Below, piece after piece: positions 8,858 to 15,540 of a DNA stretch of 19,392 nucleotides. The notes under the pieces were generated by a model. The model saw nothing but the letters and a program-made list of their open reading frames with translations, searched no databases and was not told where the DNA came from. Made by a program: the position numbers and the translations under genes. The stretch lies in the NCBI GenBank assembly GCA_964398035.1, contig CAYNLI010000047.1:1-19392 (forward strand), read 5' to 3'. The stretch's first letter is position 1; every line of letters starts with the position of its first letter. The DNA comes from Saonia sp964398035 (GTDB lineage: Bacteria; Bacteroidota; Bacteroidia; Flavobacteriales; Flavobacteriaceae).

Positions 8858-10045
8858 ATGAACCCATCGGCATCTGGTTGGATTGACAAGTTTGGTTCTT
8901 TGGTCAATGAGAAACCTTCTTGCTACACAACTTTCAATGACTTGTACAAGACCCTAAAAAAAACAGGGTTTGTTTATGGCATCAACGTTAATATCCCTGA
9001 ATCATTTTCTATAGATATAGAACTTACTGAAGATGAAAAAGCAAAAATTAATTTGCTTATCGCTCTATATTACACCTATTCTTTTACAACTAAAAAAACT
9101 GAGTTTGACACTTTTTTGGAATCAGTTTTTCATTTTTATGAAACTTTGAATATTACAAATGTTTCCTTTTTAAATAAAATACTCACTGGTAAAAAAACAT
9201 CTTCACAACTAGAAAAATTGATTGACTCTAGAATTTATCTAGATGATAATGTCATCAGTAAAACATTCAATAGCATTATTACAAACTCGTTTTTGTTTAT
9301 GGATGTATTAATTTACAAAAGGTATTTAAATGAAAAAATAGACATTAGAGAACATGCCCAACAATTAGAACACAAAACAATAAATTTGGCATACCATGCT
9401 TTTAATTCTAAAGAGACCAGTGATGTAAAAGATAAAAAACTAGCGCAGTTGTTTGCTTCTTCTTTAACCTTTATTGATGATGTAGAAAAAGACTTAAATG
9501 AGTCATATAAAGAAAATCTTACCTCTCAATTTTCCTTGGATGAAAACAGATATTTTTTGGATATGACCTGCCTTACAATCTGGGAAGATCAAGCGATGGA
9601 TTTTAAAGAATCTGAGTTCATTTTTGGTGTTGGAAAAGCTCTAGGTTTTAATCCAAAAACGATAAAATTACATCTAGAAAATATTATTGTTTTTTTTGAA
9701 ATAAATGCCAATTCCATACCGCATTTAAAAGACCATAATTTAGCTTATCAATTTTATGATAGCATGAGTAAAATTGTAAAAAAATTAATCTTAAGAAATA
9801 GCAAAAGACTTCAAAAAGAACTTTCAGAAAGTAAAGAACTGGTCATGCTTTTATCTAAATCTACTGTGAATGAATTAAGCGAAGAAGAGAAGAAAAAAGT
9901 ACAGAACCAACTGTTGGATATCTTTAAAACCATTCCATCATTGGCTATTTTTATTTTACCCGGAGGAGCTGTTTTATTGCCGATTTTCATTAAATTAATC
10001 CCTAAACTGCTACCTTCTGCTTTTGATGACAATAGAGTGAACTAA
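8858..10045 (+). CDS. LETM1-related protein (biofilm-associated type in Flavobacteriia)
   Basis: 395 residues. The opening MNPSASGWIDKFGSLV and the C-terminal segment of about 60 residues (LSEEEKKKVQNQLLDIFKTI, then ILPGGAVLLPIFIKLIPKLL) match the flavobacterial family annotated as LETM1-related. The end resembles the LETM1 motif with its Pro-Gly-Gly and repeated LLP pattern. In mitochondria LETM1 is an inner-membrane K+/H+ or Ca2+/H+ exchange factor. In flavobacteria the family is annotated by association with biofilm, and its molecular role is not settled. The middle part is helical with no clear signal peptide; the only strongly hydrophobic stretch is near the C-terminus (about 362-387). 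It is a monocistronic unit flanked by terminators on both sides. Confidence 0.82.
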   Translation: MNPSASGWIDKFGSLVNEKPSCYTTFNDLYKTLKKTGFVYGINVNIPESFSIDIELTEDEKAKINLLIALYYTYSFTTKKTEFDTFLESVFHFYETLNITNVSFLNKILTGKKTSSQLEKLIDSRIYLDDNVISKTFNSIITNSFLFMDVLIYKRYLNEKIDIREHAQQLEHKTINLAYHAFNSKETSDVKDKKLAQLFASSLTFIDDVEKDLNESYKENLTSQFSLDENRYFLDMTCLTIWEDQAMDFKESEFIFGVGKALGFNPKTIKLHLENIIVFFEINANSIPHLKDHNLAYQFYDSMSKIVKKLILRNSKRLQKELSESKELVMLLSKSTVNELSEEEKKKVQNQLLDIFKTIPSLAIFILPGGAVLLPIFIKLIPKLLPSAFDDNRVN

Positions 10046-10064
10046 ATCCTCTACAAAACACTTA

Positions 10065-10099
10065 AAAAGGCACTATAAGAAAAATTTATAGTGCCTTTT
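10065..10099. terminator. Bidirectional terminator between convergent genes
   Basis: Perfect 14-bp arms (10065-10078 and 10086-10099; core GGCACTATAA paired with TTATAGTGCC) enclose a 7-nt loop, with A residues at the left and T residues at the right. It lies 19 nt after the LETM1-related gene and 42 nt after the end of the LytTR regulator gene on the other strand, so it can serve both. Confidence 0.88.
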
Positions 10100-10141
10100 A
10101 GTACTTATTTAATATAATGTAAACCAGTTGATTATATTGTA

Positions 10142-10897
10142 TTATTCTAACCAAAACTTAAAGTCTTTTACTCGCTCCCTACTTACTATGATTTCTTGGT
10201 TATTATACTTGTTCAACTTAATATTTAATCGGGAATTGGTGTAAGAAACAATGTCTTTTATATGATTTATGTTTACATAATATTTTCTACTTACCCTAAA
10301 GAATATTTTTGGAGAAAGTTCATCTTCCAAGTTTTCCAAGGTAGTATCCAGCAAATGATTTCGACCATCAATAGTAGCCGCATACGTTCCTTTGTTTTCA
10401 CTATAAAAACACTCTACCTCTTCCGCATTGATAATCTTTATATGCTGTCCTACCCTTGTTGTAAATCTTCTTTTATATTCTCTCTCAACTGGGTTTCCAA
10501 GAAGCTTTTTTATATCATTAAAATCGAGTGATATTTTTTGGTTTTTTGGTTTTAAATCCTGGTATTTCTTTACTGCGTTTTCCAACTCTTCATCATCAAT
10601 TGGCTTCAACAAATAATCAATGCTATTTAGCTTAAAAGCTTGTAGTGCATATTCATCATAAGCGGTTGTAAAAATGATGGCGCTATGTACTTCTACTTCG
10701 TCAAAAATCTCAAAACAAAGTCCATCCGATAATTGAATATCTAAAAAAATCAAGTCTGGATGTTCATTGTTTTGAAACCAATTAATAGACTCTTCAACAG
10801 AATGAAGCATGGTAGAAACCTCAACTCTTAAATCATCCAACAAACGAGACAATCGTCTTGCAGCTGGCTTTTCGTCTTCTATAATTATTACGTTCAT
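10142..10897 (-). CDS. LytTR-family response regulator
   Basis: 251 residues: a receiver domain (1-115) followed by a LytTR DNA-binding domain (about 142-250). In the receiver, acidic residues sit at EDE (7-9), the phospho-acceptor is Asp53 (LIFLDIQLSDG), a Thr is at TTAYDEYA, and Lys98 is in DYLLKPID. The LytTR part shows the expected start (KRRFTTRVGQHIKIINAEEV), the central TLENLEDEL and FFRVSRKYYVNINHIKDI, and an end with IIVSRERVKDFKFWL. It is the last gene of the operon led by the TPR-like gene and lies 58 nt after the last 2TM gene. Its natural partner is the LytS-type kinase in the same operon, which would phosphorylate Asp53. It probably binds direct repeats with a GTT core; the two matched upstream elements in this window are candidate targets. 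Confidence 0.95.
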   Translation of the reverse strand: MNVIIIEDEKPAARRLSRLLDDLRVEVSTMLHSVEESINWFQNNEHPDLIFLDIQLSDGLCFEIFDEVEVHSAIIFTTAYDEYALQAFKLNSIDYLLKPIDDEELENAVKKYQDLKPKNQKISLDFNDIKKLLGNPVEREYKRRFTTRVGQHIKIINAEEVECFYSENKGTYAATIDGRNHLLDTTLENLEDELSPKIFFRVSRKYYVNINHIKDIVSYTNSRLNIKLNKYNNQEIIVSRERVKDFKFWLE

Positions 10898-10955
10898 TTA
10901 TTTTGATTCTTGAAATTAAAATACACTTACCTTATTTCTTCTATTTTATCTTTTC

Positions 10956-11279
10956 CTAACTTCTATTTTCATGAAATTCAGATTCATCTTTTTCCATAAT
11001 TTCTTTAATCTTACGGTTTTCCCATTCTTTAAAAAAGACATTGTTTTTACCAAAAATTCCTAACCCATGAAATCCAATTCCTATTCCCCAAAAAAATGCC
11101 GTGGCAAAATGACCATATTGAAAAAAACTTTCATTTTGATTTAAATTTATGATAATCATTGTCCAAAGAAATATATTTACTGCCATGTACCAAAATAAAT
11201 GCCAATAGAATCCTTTAATTTCCTTTACTCGTTTTTCAGCTCTTAAAAAACGTTCCTCTTCTGAATAATCTCGCTCCAT
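10956..11279 (-). CDS. 2TM-domain membrane protein, subtype A (array unit 6)
   Basis: 107 residues matching the 2TM family, a pair of membrane helices with unknown function. An amphipathic charged N-terminus (FLRAEKRVKEIKGFYWHLF) leads into helix 1 (about 25-48), a short loop (NQNESFFQYGHFA), helix 2 (about 60-80) and a cytosolic tail (FKEWENRKIKEIMEKDE). Subtype A members share SFFQY in the loop and an FGxxxxFxxxWExRKI tail. It is the last of the 2TM genes before the LytTR regulator. The 11-nt spacer in front of it shares AGATATAG with the spacer in front of the subtype A gene at 11587-11907, which suggests duplication of the gene with its leader. Confidence 0.88.
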   Translation of the reverse strand: MERDYSEEERFLRAEKRVKEIKGFYWHLFWYMAVNIFLWTMIIINLNQNESFFQYGHFATAFFWGIGIGFHGLGIFGKNNVFFKEWENRKIKEIMEKDESEFHENRS

Positions 11280-11290
11280 TACTATATCTT

Positions 11291-11575
11291 TTAACTATTA
11301 AAATTGTCCTTGTCCATATACTCACGTATCTTACGTTCTTCCCAATCAGAATTGTTTCCCATAACTACAAATCCATGAATAATTACACTTAACACCCCTG
11401 CTACTAAAGGATACCAAAACCACTGATAGTCCCAATAAGTCGTATAATTGATAAATATTAAAAATAGAATCGCCAAACAAATTACCAGTGTGTGAATATA
11501 AAATCTCTTGATTGCATCCACACGTTTTTTTGCTCTTATATATGTACTGTTTTCTTGTCTATTATCTGTTTCCAT
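11291..11575 (-). CDS. 2TM-domain membrane protein, subtype B (array unit 5)
   Basis: 94 residues. It has the shared amphipathic start (TYIRAKKRVDAIKRFYIH), helix 1 (about 28-46), the subtype B loop with INYTTYWDYQWFWYPL, helix 2 (about 58-74), and the tail SDWEERKIREYMDKD. The loop is aromatic-rich and differs from the SFFQY loop of subtype A. Its sequence is close to the 2TM part of the kinase fusion at 12529-12810 and to 12233-12517. It sits between two subtype A genes with 11-nt gaps on both sides. It is predicted to be in the inner membrane with both ends inside; its role in signalling is inferred only from the operon. Confidence 0.88.
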   Translation of the reverse strand: METDNRQENSTYIRAKKRVDAIKRFYIHTLVICLAILFLIFINYTTYWDYQWFWYPLVAGVLSVIIHGFVVMGNNSDWEERKIREYMDKDNFNS

Positions 11576-11586
11576 GTTAATTAGTA

Positions 11587-11907
11587 TTATTTATTGTCTT
11601 TGTCTATAAGCTCTTGTATTTTCCGTTTTTCCCATTCTTTAGAGAAAATATCTTTTATCCCAAACACTCCTAGCCAATGTGCTAGTATTCCTATCCCCCA
11701 AAAAATTGCAGTAGCATAATATCCATAGCCCATTCCCCAAAATCCATATTGGGAAAAACTTGGAACTTCATTTAAATTTATTAGAGTTATTATTCCTAGT
11801 ATGTTTGCAAGTACATACCAAAACAAATGCTTATAAAATCCTTTGATATCTTTAACTTTTTTTTCTGCTCTTAAATAGTGCTCTTCTTCAGAATAGTCTT
11901 TCTCCAT
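11587..11907 (-). CDS. 2TM-domain membrane protein, subtype A (array unit 4)
   Basis: 106 residues of subtype A. The start MEKDYSEEEHYLRAEKKVKD is nearly the same as in the gene at 10956-11279 (MERDYSEEERFLRAEKRVKE). Helix 1 is about 25-45. The loop (SFSQYGFWGMGYGYYATAIF) carries about five extra residues rich in Gly and Tyr compared with the other two subtype A members. Helix 2 is about 63-83, followed by the tail FSKEWEKRKIQELIDKD. The gap to each neighbouring gene is 11 nt. The close likeness to 10956-11279 points to local duplication. Confidence 0.88.
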   Translation of the reverse strand: MEKDYSEEEHYLRAEKKVKDIKGFYKHLFWYVLANILGIITLINLNEVPSFSQYGFWGMGYGYYATAIFWGIGILAHWLGVFGIKDIFSKEWEKRKIQELIDKDNK

Positions 11908-11918
11908 CTATATCTGTT

Positions 11919-12227
11919 TTAATAATTAGAATTGTCGTTATCCATATACTCTTTAATTTTACGTTTTTCCCACCTTTTTGAAAAAATACCTTTTATCCCA
12001 AACACTCTTATCCAATGGGAAAAAATCCCAAGCCCCCAATAAAAAACAATAGCAAAATGTCTATATTGAAAAAAACTTTCATTGTCATCCAATCCATTAT
12101 ATGTCATAATTAAAATGAACATGTTTACAACTACATACCAAAACAAATGCCAATAGAACCCTTTTAAATTTTTTACCCTTTTCAGCGTTAATAAATACCG
12201 TTCTTCTTCAAAATAGTCTTGTTCCAT
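11919..12227 (-). CDS. 2TM-domain membrane protein, subtype A, most divergent copy (array unit 3)
   Basis: 102 residues from the ATG at 12227. A TTG nine bases upstream would overlap the previous stop codon by two bases and is not needed, since the three subtype A copies all begin ME-x-DY. It shows helix 1 (about 25-45), the loop DNESFFQYRHFA, helix 2 (about 58-78) and the tail FSKRWEKRKIKEYMDND. The otherwise conserved RAEKRV segment reads TLKRV here, so this copy has drifted. The gap to the upstream gene is 5 nt, shorter than the 11 nt seen at the other four junctions of the array. Confidence 0.87.
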   Translation of the reverse strand: MEQDYFEEERYLLTLKRVKNLKGFYWHLFWYVVVNMFILIMTYNGLDDNESFFQYRHFAIVFYWGLGIFSHWIRVFGIKGIFSKRWEKRKIKEYMDNDNSNY

Positions 12228-12232
12228 GGCTC

Positions 12233-12517
12233 TCAAAATTTATGCCCCTTATCCTTGTCCATTAATTCATTAATCTTGCGCTCTTCCCAACCATTGGCAT
12301 ATCCAAAGACTATATAAGCATGAATAATAATACTAATTCCCATTCCTACAACAGGAAACCAAAACCATTTAAAATTCCAATAGGTAGTATAATTTATAAA
12401 TATCCAAAATGGTATTAGAACTATATAAGTTAAAATATGGGTATAAAAACTCTTCAACTTTTCAACACGTTTTTTTGCTTTGAGATATTTATTTTCTTCT
12501 GAACATACTGTTTTCAT
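12233..12517 (-). CDS. 2TM-domain membrane protein, subtype B (array unit 2)
   Basis: 94 residues. It opens MKTVCSEENKYLKAKKRVEK, then helix 1 (about 26-44), the subtype B loop FINYTTYWNFKWFWFPVVG, helix 2 (about 55-72), and the tail GWEERKINELMDKD. It follows the histidine kinase gene by 11 nt. The first residues (MKT) and overall length (94) match those of the 2TM segment that ends the kinase (MKTDY..., 93 residues), so the two are likely tandem duplicates, one of which became fused. Confidence 0.88.
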   Translation of the reverse strand: MKTVCSEENKYLKAKKRVEKLKSFYTHILTYIVLIPFWIFINYTTYWNFKWFWFPVVGMGISIIIHAYIVFGYANGWEERKINELMDKDKGHKF

Positions 12518-12528
12518 GATTTTATTTT

Positions 12529-13845
12529 TTAACGATTCCTATCTTTTTCCATAATCTCGCGAATCTTACGATCTTCCCAATCAGAACCATATCCAAATAC
12601 TGTAAATGCTTGTATTACGACTCCTAATCCCCAACCAAACATTGGGTAATAAAACCATTTATGATCCCAACTTGTACGATAATTTATAAATATTAAAAAT
12701 GGAATCACAACACAATATGCAATCAAATTTCCATAAAAACCTTTGATGTCATCAACACGTTTTTTTGCTCTAATATATTTAGCACTGTCGTTTATATAAT
12801 CCGTTTTCATTTTTTTAATTTTTTGTGTTAATAATGGTAATCTCACCTTAAACACTTGGTTATCGCTCGTAATCATCACCTTGTCATTAGTGATTAAACT
12901 ATACCGTTGGTTAATGTTCTTTAGTCCAACCTTTGTACTTTTTTCAAATGATGTTTTAGGACTAATGTTATTCTCTACAGCTAAATACCCATTCTCTTCA
13001 TATATCCTGATCTTTAAGGGGTTTTTAGAGGTTATTGCATTATGTTTTACTGCATTTTCCAACAGTAATTGTAATGAGAGGGGTACAATTTTTAATTCTG
13101 GGTTACTCACTGTATCTGGAATATTAAAATCTATTCCGTCTTCAAATCGCATTTTAAGCAAGTCCATATAGGATTTGGCAAACTTTAACTCCTCCTCTAA
13201 TGAAATTAAATCTTTGTCCTTTTGCTCCAATACATATCTGTATACTTTGGACAGTTTTGTGGTGAATTTTTCTGCTGCCTTTGGATTTTCACCAATCAAA
13301 GAGGTCAATACATTTAAACTATTGAACAAAAAATGTGGGTCTAATTGATTTTTTAAGGATTCAAACTTTGCAGATTCTGTTTTTGCAACAATCTGGGATT
13401 CCTTTACTTTCTTTTGTTGATACCTATTATAGAAATAAATAGAATGACCTATTGTTACCATTATTAAGGTTATCCACAATCCAAATTGGTAGTTTTTAAT
13501 GCTTTCACCTTCAATGAACTTTTCAAAAGTTTTCCCACCAAAAAACATTTCGGTGAACATATTAAGAAAGAACAGTCCTATTAAAGTAAATACAACCGAA
13601 CCCGTTACACCGATAATAATTCGTTTAATTTGCTCTTTCTCTTTCCAAGTTCTTTTTTCTAGATAATCAAAGTAAGAGATATTTATAAACCCCAACACAA
13701 ATGCATACAACTGGTAAACACCAAAGTTTAATAGGAAGTCATTAAATGTATTGAACTTAAATCCTCCATAAAGACCATTACCGATCAGAAATATGATTGT
13801 ACCTATTCCAAAAAAAAGTAATATTATTTTAATCTGTTTATTCAT
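12529..13845 (-). CDS. LytS-type sensor histidine kinase fused to a C-terminal 2TM domain
   Basis: 438 residues from the ATG at 13845; a start at 13872 would overlap the upstream gene. Four hydrophobic segments occupy about 1-135 (near 6-24, 38-57, 75-95 and 121-139), with no large extracellular sensor domain. A short coiled linker leads to the His_kinase domain with His171 (LKNQLDPHFLFNSLNVLTSL), then an ATP-binding domain with Asn264 (LLENAVKHN) and a Gly-rich box (VGLKNINQRY). The kinase ends near RLPLLT (340). After six residues (QKIKKM, Met346) a complete subtype B 2TM domain follows (346-438). It would phosphorylate the LytTR regulator encoded at 10142-10897. The join looks like a lost stop codon: changing CAA (12823-12825) to TAA would restore a kinase end and an A-rich spacer before the ATG at 12810. 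Kinase-2TM fusions do occur in the family, so the fusion may be functional. Confidence 0.93.
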   Translation of the reverse strand: MNKQIKIILLFFGIGTIIFLIGNGLYGGFKFNTFNDFLLNFGVYQLYAFVLGFINISYFDYLEKRTWKEKEQIKRIIIGVTGSVVFTLIGLFFLNMFTEMFFGGKTFEKFIEGESIKNYQFGLWITLIMVTIGHSIYFYNRYQQKKVKESQIVAKTESAKFESLKNQLDPHFLFNSLNVLTSLIGENPKAAEKFTTKLSKVYRYVLEQKDKDLISLEEELKFAKSYMDLLKMRFEDGIDFNIPDTVSNPELKIVPLSLQLLLENAVKHNAITSKNPLKIRIYEENGYLAVENNISPKTSFEKSTKVGLKNINQRYSLITNDKVMITSDNQVFKVRLPLLTQKIKKMKTDYINDSAKYIRAKKRVDDIKGFYGNLIAYCVVIPFLIFINYRTSWDHKWFYYPMFGWGLGVVIQAFTVFGYGSDWEDRKIREIMEKDRNR

Positions 13846-13855
13846 TGTCAAATTT

Positions 13856-14476
13856 TCATTTACAAGTAGCAACCACCTCTATTGCTCTTTCTTTTCCCCA
13901 ATTAGGATGAAAAGGAGATTCTGGCTTAAAGTTATCAAAAAGTTCTAAGGAACGTTCTACTTCTTTACAAAACGGACTGGTGTCTTGTTTAAAATAGTTT
14001 GCAGAACCAATATCCCATTCTGCCTTAGATAAAACCACTCTTGGATTTTTAGGAGCCATGGTCATTGCTTTAGCATACAATGATATAATTTTTGGCGAAA
14101 GTGTCATCCCATAAGTAGCGCCATCAAAAGCAAGCCATGCGGTGTGTATCATGGCTTGTTGCACCATAATCTCCACATTGTCTGGCGATATCGTTTTTGC
14201 TATATCCAACGCTTCTTGTGCCTTTCCCAATAGCTGCGTAAGTTTGCCCTTGTCTTGTTCCGTAAAAGCTGCAAATGTATTTATTTGAGCAACATAGTAA
14301 TGGGGCAACCAATTGTCCATTTCTGCCATGGAAATACGTTCAAAAAGATTAGAAGCTTCTGTGCTGTTCCCTTCTGCCCATAATTGAAAAGCTTTCTGCA
14401 TTCCTTTGGTATATTGGTCCTGTGCACTAATGGTTGTTGCTATAAAAAAAAGTAGTAAAGTGATTGTTTTTTTCAT
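13856..14476 (-). CDS. Secreted TPR-like protein, first gene of the signalling operon
   Basis: 206 residues with a signal peptide (MKKTITLLLFFIATTISA, cleavage near 18). The mature part is helical and reads like degenerate tetratricopeptide repeats: YTKGMQKAFQLWAEGNSTEA, then YYVAQINTFAAF, LLGKAQEALDIAKTISPDNV and LYAKAMTMAPKNPRVVLSKA. Two Cys (in SPFCKE and VATCK at the end) may form a disulfide in the periplasm. No catalytic motif is visible and the function is unknown. It lies 10 nt upstream of the kinase gene and directly below the matched regulatory block, so its product may be a periplasmic partner of the membrane kinase/2TM proteins or a target of the system. TPR assignment is by pattern, not by a strong consensus. 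Confidence 0.82.
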   Translation of the reverse strand: MKKTITLLLFFIATTISAQDQYTKGMQKAFQLWAEGNSTEASNLFERISMAEMDNWLPHYYVAQINTFAAFTEQDKGKLTQLLGKAQEALDIAKTISPDNVEIMVQQAMIHTAWLAFDGATYGMTLSPKIISLYAKAMTMAPKNPRVVLSKAEWDIGSANYFKQDTSPFCKEVERSLELFDNFKPESPFHPNWGKERAIEVVATCK

Positions 14477-14477
14477 G

Positions 14478-14571
14478 ACTGTTCGTTATTTGATTAATAT
14501 ATGACAAAGATGCTTTAAGAGTTTCTTTATTAATAAAAACAATTACCGAACTGTAGTTTTCACAGTCTGGA
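14478..14571 (-). promoter_or_regulatory. Promoter and putative LytTR-type operator of the TPR/kinase/2TM operon
   Basis: On the minus strand a 29-bp block (14543-14571) contains CAGACTG and ACAGTTCGGTAA. Exactly 34 bp later comes the TTTG (14505-14508) of a -7-like box CATCTTTG (14505-14512), which is one base off TAnnTTTG. The leader then contains the motif ACTGTTCGTTAT in the opposite orientation (14478-14489), ending next to the start codon. The block would lie at about -45 to -73, typical for an activator that makes up for a weak -33 element. The same arrangement precedes the TonB-dependent receptor gene (19210-19298). Identification as a LytTR site rests on likeness of the GTTCG core to known sites; no canonical second direct repeat was found. 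Confidence 0.6.
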
Positions 14572-14585
14572 TTGCATTCATCTAG

Positions 14586-14702
14586 TTTTTTGTTGCAAGT
14601 CCAGATTGGGACAATTATGATATTTGGGTAGAGATGAACGCCATACGCATGGCTCTGGATTTTCATTTTGGACCCTATCCTTGGCGGAAAATTGAGGAGT
14701 AA
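14586..14702 (+). other. Protein-like 38-codon open stretch in the rluF upstream region, possible gene remnant
   Basis: The intergenic stretch 14477-14791 holds the operon promoter, this stretch, and the rluF promoter. Between stops at 14583-14585 and 14700-14702 the plus strand encodes a Trp/Tyr-rich peptide (SPDWDNYDIWVEMNAIRMAL, then DFHFGPYPWRKIEE) that looks more protein-like than random AT-rich sequence. An internal ATG (14634) gives only 22 residues. A perfect palindrome, GGGTTTTAAAACCC (14710-14723), follows 7 nt after the stop. I do not recognise a family. It could be the decayed 3' end of a gene, or chance. Confidence 0.2.
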
Positions 14703-14761
14703 CGGTAAAGGGTTTTAAAACCCCAATCACACTCAAGGAGGAAAAATTCGTTCAAAAATTG

Positions 14762-14769
14762 TAATTTTG
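14762..14769 (+). promoter_or_regulatory. Candidate -7 box (TAATTTTG) for rluF
   Basis: An exact TAnnTTTG match lies 22 nt before the rluF start and predicts transcription from about 14776. A leader with TGGAGGAA overlaps the start codon. No clear TTTG at -33 is seen. Confidence 0.45.
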
Positions 14770-14791
14770 TCATAGAAAGTCTTAATGCTAA

Positions 14792-15526
14792 ATGGAGGAA
14801 AATAAATCCACAAGAATAAACAAATATTTAAGTGAAGTTGGCTACTGTTCCCGTAGGGCAGCCGATAAATTAATAGAACAAGGAAGAGTTACCATAAACG
14901 GCGTTGTTCCTGAAATGGGCACTAAAATTGTTGCCGAGGATGAAGTCCGTGTAAATGGAGAGCTAATTTCCAAACCAACAGAAAAACCTGTCTATATTGC
15001 TTTTAACAAACCCATTGGTATTGTTTGCACCACAGATACAGGAGTGGAAAAAGACAACATTATAGATTTTATTAGCTATCCTAAACGTATTTTCCCCATT
15101 GGCAGACTGGACAAACCTAGTGAAGGGCTTATTTTCTTAACCAATGACGGTGATATTGTAAACAAAATCCTCCGTGCCAGAAATAATCATGAAAAAGAAT
15201 ATATTGTTGCCGTAAACAGGCCCGTTACAAAAGACTTTATTCAAAAAATGAGTGGCGGAGTACCCATTTTGGATACCGTTACAAGAAAATGCAAGGTGGA
15301 GCAAATTGATAGAAACACCTTTAGAATTATTTTGACACAGGGTTTAAATAGGCAAATTCGCAGAATGTGCGAGCATCTAGATTATAGGGTTATACGATTA
15401 CAGCGTGTCCGTATCATGAACGTTTCCTTAGATATTCCTGTTGGAAAATGGAGGCACTTAACTCCTGAAGAGTTAAAAGGCATCAACAAATTAGTGGCAA
15501 CATCAGCTAAAACATATGAAAAATAA
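14792..15526 (+). CDS. rluF: 23S rRNA pseudouridine synthase RluF
   Basis: 244 residues. In E. coli RluF converts U2604 of 23S rRNA to pseudouridine. An N-terminal S4 RNA-binding domain (about 7-60; RINKYLSEVGYCSRRAADKL, GRVTINGVV) precedes the catalytic domain, whose motif II holds Asp107 (GRLDKPSEGLIFLTNDGD). RluF-specific features follow: NKILRARNNHEKEYIV, the C-terminal QGLNRQIRRMCEHL, and IMNVSLDIPVGKWRHLT. It is shorter than the E. coli protein (about 290) through lack of a C-terminal extension, which is common in Bacteroidota. It is the first of three closely spaced plus-strand genes. Confidence 0.93.
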   Translation: MEENKSTRINKYLSEVGYCSRRAADKLIEQGRVTINGVVPEMGTKIVAEDEVRVNGELISKPTEKPVYIAFNKPIGIVCTTDTGVEKDNIIDFISYPKRIFPIGRLDKPSEGLIFLTNDGDIVNKILRARNNHEKEYIVAVNRPVTKDFIQKMSGGVPILDTVTRKCKVEQIDRNTFRIILTQGLNRQIRRMCEHLDYRVIRLQRVRIMNVSLDIPVGKWRHLTPEELKGINKLVATSAKTYEK

Positions 15527-15540
15527 ATCCATACTTCTAT

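Noticed and set aside
12228..12236. Overlapping TTG start for the subtype A gene at 11919
   Set aside because: The ATG at 12227 gives the ME-x-DY start shared by all subtype A copies, so no alternative start or overlap is needed.
10956..12517. 2TM tandem genes as toxin-antitoxin or phage small-protein genes
   Set aside because: All share the 2TM pattern (charged amphipathic start, two helices, WExRKI tail) and sit in one operon with a kinase and regulator. No phage or toxin hallmarks are seen.
13591..13606. ACCGAAC match near 13597 as a further LytTR-type site
   Set aside because: Only a short core matches, it lies inside the kinase coding sequence, and the flanking block and promoter spacing are missing.
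14427..14666. 79-codon minus-strand frame across the operon promoter
   Set aside because: It runs through the operator, -7 box and signal-peptide region of the TPR-like gene in another frame, with no recognisable protein content.
14710..14723. GGGTTTTAAAACCC palindrome as a terminator
   Set aside because: It has no loop or T tract, and no confirmed gene ends before it.
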